A stretch of DNA of 5,806 bases, from positions 1 through 5,806 of the forward strand of contig CAMYYQ010000092.1 of assembly GCA_947303535.1 (NCBI GenBank), given 5' to 3'. The notes below the pieces were generated by a model. It made no database searches and had not been told where the DNA came from. It saw only the letters and a program-made list of their open reading frames with translations. The DNA comes from an uncultured Ruminococcus sp. (GTDB taxonomy: Bacteria; Bacillota_A; Clostridia; Oscillospirales; Ruminococcaceae). A program made the position numbers and the translations under genes. Within the stretch, counting starts at the first letter, position 1. Each line of letters begins with the position of its first letter. Positions 1 through 4,932 of the stretch are shown here, in pieces.

Positions 1-1565
1 CTGTACTGTCCGTCAGTAAGCTCGATAAGCCTGTCAGCGATCTTGCTCAGGAGATATCGGTCATGGCTGACAAATATGACCGTTCCTGTATATTCAGCCA
101 ACGCCTCCTCGATAGCCTCTTTTGAACTGAGGTCGAGGTGGTTGGTAGGCTCGTCAAGTATAAGAACATTTCCGTGCTCCTGCATCATTATAGCGAAGCA
201 CAGCTTTGCACGCTCACCGCCGCTGATTACTCCTGTTTCCTTGAATACGTTCTCTCCCACAAGGCGTACCTGTGCAAGGAGACTGCGCACTTCAAGGTCT
301 GAAAGAAGGGGATAGCGGCTGTGGAGCTCTTCCATTACGGTAAGCTCCTTGTTAAGGTTTGTGCTTTCCTGCTCAAAGTAGGATATCTTTATATTGCTGT
401 TCCAGCGGACAACGCCCTTATGAGGGAGCTGATCCTGTATTATACGCAGAAGAGTAGATTTGCCGATACCGTTGTCGCCGATGATACCAACCTTTTCGCC
501 TCTGCGGACTTCAAAATCGAGAGTATCAACGAGAGTTTTTCTCCTGCTTCCCTCACCTACAGAAATGTCGATGCCCTTGACTTTGAGTACATCTATAGGC
601 GGCTCAACAGCGTAGGTAAAGCGTATCTTTGCGTGTTTTGTATCATGTACGGGGCGATCTACGCGCTCCATTTTTTCAAGCTGTTTTCTGCGGCTCTGTG
701 CCATTTTCGTAGTCGAAGCGCGGACGAGATTTTTCGCAACATAGTCCTCAAGCTGAGCTATCTGCTTCTGCTGCATCTCATATTCCTTTTCGCGGCGCGC
801 ATCGTTTTCCTCACGCTGACGTACAAAGGCTGTATAATTTCCTCTGTATCGTGTAAGGACTCCTCTTTCTATCTCGCAGATAGATGTACAGAGCCTGTCA
901 AGGAAGTATCTGTCATGTGAAACGATCAGCACCGCACCCTTGTAGGTACGGAGATAGTCCTCCAGCCACATGATAGTCTTGAAGTCAAGGTGGTTTGTAG
1001 GCTCGTCGAGAATGAGCAGATTAGGCTCTTCAAGAAGAAGCCTTGCAATGCACAGACGTGTCTTTTCGCCGCCGCTAAAGCCAGAAACGGTACGTTCCAG
1101 CTCTTCACCCGAAAAGCCCATACCGTTGAGCACCATGCGTATCTTCACATCAGTGTTGTAGCCGTCATTTCTCGCTACCCACGATGAAAGCTGCTGATAC
1201 TCGTCTGCGGCGGAATCATCGCCCATTTCGATCTCAAGCTCTATCTCGCGGAGTCTGTCGATAGCGCGATGTATAGGCTCAAAGACGCTTCGCATCTCCT
1301 CGATGACAGTATTTTCGGTATTGAGACCGCCCATCTGTTCGAGGTATCCCACGGTAGTCTTGGCAGCCATAGACACTATACCATCCTTTTCGGTAAAGCG
1401 GTCAGGCTCAACAGAACCTGTAAGTATCTTCAGCAGTGTTGACTTTCCGCAGCCGTTGTTTCCCACAAGACCTATCTTGTCGCTTTCGTCGATAGTAAGG
1501 GAAACATTGCACAGCACCTGATTGCCGTTATAAAACTTATTTATATTTGTTAGGCTTGCAAGCAT
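1..1565 (-). CDS. ABC-F family ATPase (ribosome-associated), C-terminus cut off by window edge
   Basis: The minus strand reads 521 codons without interruption and leaves the window before its stop. Two ABC cassettes are visible. The first has Walker A GNNGCGKST at residues 35-43, signature FSGGE at 163-167, DEPTNHLD at 187-194 and SHD at 216-218. The second has GDNGIGKST at 363-371, ISGGE at 447-451 and DEPTNHLD at 471-478. A charged helical linker rich in Arg, Lys, Glu and Gln lies at about 245-305, and there are no membrane segments. This layout defines ABC-F proteins, soluble ATPases that act at the ribosomal E site as translation factors or antibiotic-protection proteins. The linker is where the P-site-tRNA-contacting arm lies in the family. 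Full-length members usually have about 500-650 residues, so part of the C-terminal extension is probably missing. The start is ATG at 1565-1563, with AAAGGA (1579-1574) eight bases upstream. The sequence does not separate a housekeeping YdiF/Uup-like role from a resistance role, so I give no symbol. Confidence 0.96.
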   Translation of the reverse strand, partial: MLASLTNINKFYNGNQVLCNVSLTIDESDKIGLVGNNGCGKSTLLKILTGSVEPDRFTEKDGIVSMAAKTTVGYLEQMGGLNTENTVIEEMRSVFEPIHRAIDRLREIELEIEMGDDSAADEYQQLSSWVARNDGYNTDVKIRMVLNGMGFSGEELERTVSGFSGGEKTRLCIARLLLEEPNLLILDEPTNHLDFKTIMWLEDYLRTYKGAVLIVSHDRYFLDRLCTSICEIERGVLTRYRGNYTAFVRQREENDARREKEYEMQQKQIAQLEDYVAKNLVRASTTKMAQSRRKQLEKMERVDRPVHDTKHAKIRFTYAVEPPIDVLKVKGIDISVGEGSRRKTLVDTLDFEVRRGEKVGIIGDNGIGKSTLLRIIQDQLPHKGVVRWNSNIKISYFEQESTNLNKELTVMEELHSRYPLLSDLEVRSLLAQVRLVGENVFKETGVISGGERAKLCFAIMMQEHGNVLILDEPTNHLDLSSKEAIEEALAEYTGTVIFVSHDRYLLSKIADRLIELTDGQY

Positions 1566-1593
1566 ATCGAAATTCCTTTGTTTTCTGCCAGTG

Positions 1594-1630
1594 TGCACAA
1601 ACGATATCATTCAAATTTGTGCAGACTGCA
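1594..1630 (-). promoter_or_regulatory. Inverted repeats in the ABC-F 5' leader
   Basis: An 8-bp perfect inverted repeat, TGCACAAA (1594-1601) and TTTGTGCA (1616-1623), is separated by 14 bases. It lies between the predicted transcription start (about 1636) and the ribosome binding site of the ABC-F gene. It overlaps a second small palindrome, TGCAGACTGCA, at 1620-1630. No T-run follows, so it is not an intrinsic terminator. It could be an mRNA leader hairpin or a repressor operator just downstream of the promoter. The repeat is seen directly; its role is inference. Confidence 0.45.
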
Positions 1631-1642
1631 ACTAATACCTAC

Positions 1643-1672
1643 ATCATAACACATTTACAGGCAAAAAGTCAA
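1643..1672 (-). promoter_or_regulatory. Probable sigma-A promoter of the ABC-F gene
   Basis: On the minus strand, a TTGACT -35 box (1672-1667) is followed after 18 bases by TATGAT (1648-1643). A TG one base before the -10 box makes it an extended -10. Transcription would start near 1636, giving a leader of about 70 nt before the ATG at 1565. The promoter lies downstream of the terminator at 1769-1795, so the ABC-F gene need not be read from the upstream small-RNA promoter. Confidence 0.65.
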
Positions 1673-1697
1673 TGGGCACGGTAAATATAAATAAGCA

Positions 1698-1739
1698 GCG
1701 TTTTTTGTGCGATTTTATACATTCTACATCAAAAAACGC
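1698..1739. repeat. 10-bp perfect inverted repeat with T6/A6 arms
   Basis: GCGTTTTTTG (1698-1707) and CAAAAAACGC (1730-1739) are exact reverse complements separated by 22 bases. The repeat lies between the small-RNA terminator and the ABC-F promoter. Because the T-run is inside the arm, it is not a classic intrinsic terminator on either strand. It could be a protein-binding site upstream of the ABC-F promoter or a remnant of a small repeat element. Only the symmetry is seen; function is unknown. Confidence 0.5.
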
Positions 1740-1768
1740 CTATTTTCCGCACCTTTTGCTGCTCAAAT

Positions 1769-1795
1769 GAAAAAAGTCTCCGTTTGGAGACTTTC
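1769..1795 (-). terminator. Strong intrinsic terminator of the minus-strand small RNA
   Basis: A perfect 9-bp stem, AAAGTCTCC (1773-1781) with GGAGACTTT (1786-1794), has a 4-base loop. On the minus strand the GC core GTCTCC/GGAGAC is followed at once by six T residues (complement of 1775-1770). On the plus strand the trailing sequence is CTTTCTTCT, a poorer tract. The terminator therefore works best for transcription arriving from about 2000 towards 1770, where no convincing protein gene exists, which supports a non-coding transcript. Confidence 0.75.
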
Positions 1796-1991
1796 TTCTG
1801 AGGGAATATTAGAATTATTGATCAGAGAGGGTACTCTGAAAAATTGTCCTGTACTAAAGCTCCGCGAGCTTAAATCAGTAAGAACTGTACAAAGGGCTGC
1901 CTACTGCCTTATGTCAGGTCTGCACTGTTCCCCTGGAAGGCATAATGCGGAAGATGATCCCTTATCCTCCGTAACGCTGTTTCATGCCTAC
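1770..1991 (-). ncRNA. Probable structured non-coding RNA, about 220 nt, class not recognised
   Basis: The minus strand here has a promoter just upstream (2025-1998), a strong terminator at its end and several local stems between. Hairpin 1 has GGCAT (1988-1984) pairing with ATGCC (1943-1939) around an 8-bp stem, CGGAGGAT (1971-1964) with ATCTTCCG (1955-1948). That stem needs one G-U pair and would have an A-C mismatch if read on the plus strand, which favours the minus strand. Hairpin 2 is a 6-bp AAGCTC/GAGCTT stem with a 3-base loop (1871-1857), closed by TGTAC/GTACA (1891-1887 and 1854-1850). Hairpin 3 is TCAGAG/CTCTGA with a 6-base loop (1839-1822). I looked for hallmarks of 6S RNA, SRP RNA, RNase P RNA, T-box leaders and common riboswitches and found no convincing match. 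The 5' and 3' ends do not pair as expected for 6S. It could instead be a long attenuated leader for the ABC-F gene. Confidence 0.55.
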
Positions 1992-1997
1992 AAGTAT

Positions 1998-2025
1998 ATT
2001 ATACACTTTTGGTAGACATTTGCAA
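1998..2025 (-). promoter_or_regulatory. Probable promoter of the minus-strand small RNA
   Basis: On the minus strand, TTGCAA (2025-2020) and a perfect TATAAT (2003-1998) are separated by 16 bases. Predicted transcription begins near 1991, just before the 5' arm of the first hairpin of the RNA. It faces away from the regulator promoter at 2089-2117, making a divergent pair. Confidence 0.6.
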
Positions 2026-2088
2026 TGAAAAATACTATCTTTTTAAGAAGATTTTTTGAAATTACAACATTAAATATATAAAATCATC

Positions 2089-2117
2089 TTGCAATCGTCA
2101 CTTTTATATGATACAAT
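2089..2117 (+). promoter_or_regulatory. Probable promoter of the regulator / zinc-ribbon operon
   Basis: TTGCAA (2089-2094) and TACAAT (2112-2117) are spaced by 17 bases. A TG one base before the -10 box gives an extended -10 character. The start would be near 2124, leaving a leader of about 80 nt before the ATG at 2205. The -35 hexamer and a following GTC (TTGCAA, two bases, GTC) are shared with the divergent small-RNA promoter, so one protein might bind both. Confidence 0.65.
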
Positions 2118-2143
2118 AGTACATATAGAAATGGTTGGTTTTG

Positions 2144-2199
2144 GCGGTCAGTAAGCAGTATTATTGCTTTCCGACTGCTACAGATAAATGAACGGAGGG
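2144..2199 (+). promoter_or_regulatory. Leader hairpin and ribosome binding site of the regulator gene
   Basis: In the 5' leader, GCGGTC (2144-2149) pairs with GACTGC (2173-2178) and, inside that, AAGCA (2153-2157) pairs with TGCTT (2165-2169) over a 7-base loop. A competing 6-bp pairing, AGCAGT (2154-2159) with ACTGCT (2174-2179), cannot form at the same time. A strong Shine-Dalgarno sequence GGAGGG (2194-2199) follows, five bases before the ATG at 2205, and fixes that start. No T-run follows the stem, so it is not a terminator. Confidence 0.5.
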
Positions 2200-2204
2200 A
2201 TATA

Positions 2205-4439
2205 ATGAGCAAGCGAATACTTATCGGCGTTATCATAGCCGATTGTCATATAGCATTCCAGAGCGAGATACTCCGCGGCATCATAACTCAGGCTTTCAAA
2301 AGCAACTGCGATGTTGCTGTTATCTCACCTCTCCATAATTTCTCTCTTTCATCTGTACACAAGGACGCCGAAAAAAGCATTTTCGACCTTATAATGTCCG
2401 AAAACATAGACGGCATAATCTACGACAGGAACTCTCTGCAAAACGAGGATATCTGCCGACAGATAGACGAGCTGTGCAAGCGCACGGAAAAGCCCGTTAT
2501 GCTCCTTGATTACAACGACCACAAAAGCTTCGAGACCACCTCCGTTGACGACAGAGATGCTTTCGAGACTATAACAGACCACCTTATAAACGTTCACGGC
2601 TACAGGAAGATATACTGCCTTACAGGTCCGAAAAACACATTCAGCGGCGAGGAACGCCTTGCAGGCTACAGGACTTCCATGAAAAGGCATGGCATACATA
2701 TAGACAAAGACTGGTTTGAATACGGTGATTTCTGGACGGAAGCTCCGAAAAAATACGCAAAGAGAATACTCAGCGGCGAGCTTGAACGCCCTGAGGCTAT
2801 CGTCTGCGGAAACGATGTGATGGCTATAACGCTTTCAAAGCTTTTCATCGACGCAGGGGTAAGAGTTCCCGAGGACATAGCTATAACAGGCTATGATGCG
2901 TCTATCGAGGGATACCAGTCAAGTCCGTCAATTACTAGCTACAGCCGCCCTAACTTCCAGCTGGGAGCTGAGGCTATACGCAGGCTTTACCGTATCATAA
3001 CAGGAAAGATATGCGGCAAAGTCCCCAATGAGAACGGCGAGCTCCGTCTCGGAGAGAGCTGCGGCTGTACCGAAAATCCAAGTCTCAGGCACAGTATACT
3101 CCGAAATATTAGCATAAACGCCCGTTTCGAGTCAGAACTGCTCTACGGCGATATGCTTTTCGATATCACAAATGCGGATAATATTGCAACTTTTGCTGAC
3201 AGACTTGATAATTACACCTACTTCCTGCATAAAATGAGAAGGGTGCGCATCTGCCTTACCCAGAGCTATGTTGACGCTACCGTTGACAAAAACGCTGAGG
3301 ATCTAAGCTTCACTATCGGCGACAACATGAAGGTCGTTCTTGCAAAATCCGCAATATGGCGAGAAGCCGAGACTAATCTCGTTTTCAGTTCATCGGAGAT
3401 ACTCCCCGATTACACTGAGGACCGCAGTTACCCCTCAGCATTTTTCATCTCGCCCTTACATTATAATAATAACTTCTTTGGCTACTGCGCAGTTTCATTC
3501 GGAAAAGAACCACGTTCTTTCAGTTCGCTGTATATGAAATGGATAAATTATGTCAACGTTGCACTTGAGCAGGTACGTATCAAGGCTATAATGAACCGCA
3601 CTATCCTCAACACCAGCAAAGCCCTGCTGTACGATCACCTTACAGGACTGCTCAACAGAAGCGGCATAGAACAGGAATTCACAAAAAAATTCTCATCTGA
3701 CAACGGCAGCAGCTATGTGGAATGTATCATATTCGAGCTGCACGGACTGAAAAAAGCCTACTATCAGAGCGGTGAGGAAAAATCCAACAGCATCATGGCG
3801 GCTTTCGCAAAGAAGCTCCGCTCATGCATACACAATAAGGAGATATGCGGTGCATGGGCTTCACAGACATTGTGCGTCATAAGTCCCGACAGCGCCCGTG
3901 CTGAGCCTATATACAGCGAGCTTTGCAGCAAAATAAAGGAAACGCAGTTCAGCAGCGGCGAGGAAAACTGCAATATCGACTTCTCTGTCGGCGTTTGCAG
4001 CTTTGAGCTCACAGATACTTCCGACCTTTCCGATGCAATGTACAAGGCTACAATGAACAAGGTATTCTCATATACTATATCAGAGCCAACTTCAAATCCG
4101 CAGTTTGAAAAGCTTTGTCTGCTCCGCAACAGGATAATGAAAAATCCCGAACTGCCGTGGAATATCAGTGAGATAGCCGAGAGCCTTTATCTCAGTAAGA
4201 GCTATCTGCAAAAGATATACAAATCCTATTTCGGCAAAAGCATCATCGAGGAAATGATACAGTTCCGCATAGACAGTGCAAAAACTCTGCTGACTCAGAC
4301 TGATATGACCGTTACGGAAATATCACGGGAGTGCGGCTATTCATCGTATAATTATTTCGTGCGCCAGTTCAGAATGTGTGAAGGCTACTCACCCTCTGAA
4401 TACCGCGAAAAACAAAAAAGAAAGGCTGAGGAAAAATGA
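2205..4439 (+). CDS. One-component regulator: PBP1/LacI-type sensor + GAF-like region + degenerate GGDEF + AraC-type DNA-binding domain
   Basis: This 744-residue protein has no signal peptide or membrane segment and should be cytoplasmic. Residues 1-285 are a periplasmic-binding-protein-like sensor of the LacI type: it begins directly at the first strand (KRILIGVI) and shows SVDD (113-116), VCGNDVMAI (200-208) and ITGYDAS (227-233). The LacI DNA-binding head is absent. The sensor ends in GESCGC, with Cys286 and Cys288. Residues about 290-470 form a GAF-like linker domain. A GGDEF fold follows, with its entry motif YDHLTGLLNR at 476-485, but the signature is ASQTL (552-556) and the metal-binding aspartates are lost (FELHGLKK at 510-517), so it should not make cyclic di-GMP. 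The C-terminus is an AraC/XylS pair of helix-turn-helices (654-677 and 703-733, the second including SRECGYSSYNYFVRQF). It probably binds a sugar-like or other small ligand and controls nearby promoters; the ligand is unknown. The gene overlaps the next by four bases. Confidence 0.9.
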   Translation: MSKRILIGVIIADCHIAFQSEILRGIITQAFKSNCDVAVISPLHNFSLSSVHKDAEKSIFDLIMSENIDGIIYDRNSLQNEDICRQIDELCKRTEKPVMLLDYNDHKSFETTSVDDRDAFETITDHLINVHGYRKIYCLTGPKNTFSGEERLAGYRTSMKRHGIHIDKDWFEYGDFWTEAPKKYAKRILSGELERPEAIVCGNDVMAITLSKLFIDAGVRVPEDIAITGYDASIEGYQSSPSITSYSRPNFQLGAEAIRRLYRIITGKICGKVPNENGELRLGESCGCTENPSLRHSILRNISINARFESELLYGDMLFDITNADNIATFADRLDNYTYFLHKMRRVRICLTQSYVDATVDKNAEDLSFTIGDNMKVVLAKSAIWREAETNLVFSSSEILPDYTEDRSYPSAFFISPLHYNNNFFGYCAVSFGKEPRSFSSLYMKWINYVNVALEQVRIKAIMNRTILNTSKALLYDHLTGLLNRSGIEQEFTKKFSSDNGSSYVECIIFELHGLKKAYYQSGEEKSNSIMAAFAKKLRSCIHNKEICGAWASQTLCVISPDSARAEPIYSELCSKIKETQFSSGEENCNIDFSVGVCSFELTDTSDLSDAMYKATMNKVFSYTISEPTSNPQFEKLCLLRNRIMKNPELPWNISEIAESLYLSKSYLQKIYKSYFGKSIIEEMIQFRIDSAKTLLTQTDMTVTEISRECGYSSYNYFVRQFRMCEGYSPSEYREKQKRKAEEK

Positions 4440-4783
4440 AAGCTGAAGTCATACTTATGAAATGCCCCGAAGCTCGCCGCATCTACGGTGTAAGAGTTGA
4501 GGAATGGGAAGGCGACTGGTTCAGGACATGGGCATTCCCTATCGACGAAAAAAGAGCTTCTCACGAGGGCTTCGACAAAGTAAAAATAAAGGGCAATCTC
4601 TACCCCGCAGACGAATTCAACGGCTGCCCTTACTGCAAGACCATAAAATTCGTGCAGTGCGACAGATGCGGCAAGCTCAGCTGCTGGAACAACGAGGAGC
4701 GCGTCACCTGCGGCTGGTGCGGACGTTCGGGAAATGTAACTGCTACAGAGGAACAGATAAACGTCAAGGGCGGCAGCTATTGA
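4436..4783 (+). CDS. Small zinc-ribbon protein resembling TerY-C metal-binding domains
   Basis: This 115-residue soluble protein has seven cysteines in its C-terminal half: CPYC (64-67), CDRCGKLSC (75-83) and CGWC (92-95). The spacing fits a treble-clef or double zinc-ribbon fold. The order GCPYC, then CGKLSCW, then CxWCG, with a preceding aromatic-rich segment (about 16-60), resembles the TerY-C metal-binding domain found at the end of TerY-type von Willebrand A proteins in tellurite/stress-response loci. That comparison is from memory and unconfirmed. The ATG overlaps the regulator's TGA (ATGA) and has GAGG (4428-4431) four bases upstream, so translation is probably coupled. A second ATG at codon 8 (4457) lacks this coupling. 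No enzyme motif is visible. It may be a metal-binding adaptor for the regulator, or metal-linked like the CDF gene downstream; both are inference. Confidence 0.75.
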   Translation: MKAEVILMKCPEARRIYGVRVEEWEGDWFRTWAFPIDEKRASHEGFDKVKIKGNLYPADEFNGCPYCKTIKFVQCDRCGKLSCWNNEERVTCGWCGRSGNVTATEEQINVKGGSY

Positions 4784-4798
4784 GCAGCGTGACGCTGC
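4784..4798 (+). terminator. GC-rich hairpin just after the zinc-ribbon gene, possible weak terminator
   Basis: GCAGCG and CGCTGC form a perfect 6-bp stem with a 3-base loop, starting at the base after the stop codon. The following sequence ACCCTTTCTCC is pyrimidine-rich but has no true T-run, so termination would be partial. Some read-through into the CDF gene is possible. It also contains part of the first copy of the 14-bp direct repeat. Confidence 0.35.
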
Positions 4799-4801
4799 AC
4801 C
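4788..4801 (+). repeat. 14-bp direct repeat, copy 1
   Basis: CGTGACGCTGCACC occurs here and again, exactly, at 4886-4899, a period of 98 bases. This copy overlaps the 3' half of the hairpin after the zinc-ribbon gene. An exact 14-base match in a 150-base intergenic region is unlikely by chance. The pair could be binding sites for a regulator acting on the CDF promoter, or the ends of a small duplicated element. Confidence 0.6.
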
Positions 4802-4824
4802 CTTTCTCCGCGCAATAATAATAA

Positions 4825-4870
4825 ATATGCCGCAGTTCATGCCGCGAGGCAGCATAAACAAAAGGCATAT
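4825..4870. repeat. Nested inverted repeats between the direct repeats
   Basis: ATATGCC (4825-4831) and GGCATAT (4864-4870) are a perfect 7-bp inverted repeat. They enclose a smaller TGCC-GCGA-GGCA hairpin around 4840-4851. Both lie between the two copies of the 14-bp direct repeat. Transcribed from the upstream operon this would fold into a compact structure; as DNA it may be a relic of a small palindromic repeat element. No gene is visible in 4784-4932. Confidence 0.4.
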
Positions 4871-4882
4871 CTCATCGCGTGA

Positions 4883-4911
4883 TTACGTGACGCTGCACCA
4901 TACAATATAAT
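4883..4911 (+). promoter_or_regulatory. Probable promoter of the CDF transporter gene, poor -35
   Basis: A perfect TATAAT lies at 4906-4911, with an overlapping TACAAT at 4901-4906. The sequence 17 bases upstream of TATAAT (TTACGT, 4883-4888) matches the -35 consensus poorly, as in promoters that need an activator. Transcription would start near 4913-4918, leaving a leader of only about 15-20 nt in which the GAGG at 4917-4920 lies near the RNA 5' end. The short leader makes the exact start uncertain. Confidence 0.5.
4886..4899 (+). repeat. 14-bp direct repeat, copy 2, within the CDF promoter
   Basis: This is the second exact copy of CGTGACGCTGCACC. It ends six bases before the TATAAT box at 4906-4911 and covers the region where a -35 box and spacer would lie. 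An activator or repressor bound here would directly affect RNA polymerase, and AraC-family proteins often bind direct repeats in this position. The binding role is inference. Confidence 0.6.
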
Positions 4912-4932
4912 AAAACGAGGTGAACTTTTTCC

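Noticed and set aside
321..920. A 199-codon plus-strand reading frame
   Set aside because: It lies wholly antisense to the ABC-F gene, whose conserved motifs are intact on the other strand.
1800..1991. 6S RNA, SRP RNA, T-box or M-box riboswitch in the intergenic region
   Set aside because: A few short resemblances exist, such as GTCAGGTCTG on the plus strand. However, the SRP GGAAG-type apex, the T-box GGTGG element, a long 6S closing stem and riboswitch cores are not present.
1707..2015. A 102-codon plus-strand reading frame across the intergenic region
   Set aside because: It lacks a ribosome binding site, has no recognisable domain, and runs antisense through the terminator and the structured RNA. 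Its composition does not look like a real protein.
2037..2057. Possible plus-strand terminator, ATCTT/AAGAT followed by six T
   Set aside because: The stem is only five bp and almost all A-T, and no plus-strand transcript is expected to end there. Chance in an AT-rich region is more likely.
2188..2205. Five-codon reading frame ATG-AAC-GGA-GGG-ATA-TAA overlapping the regulator start
   Set aside because: It consists mainly of the ribosome binding site itself and has no Shine-Dalgarno sequence of its own.
4385..4861. A 158-codon minus-strand reading frame
   Set aside because: It is antisense to the regulator's end and the zinc-ribbon gene, both of which have clear motifs and coupling. It shows no domain.
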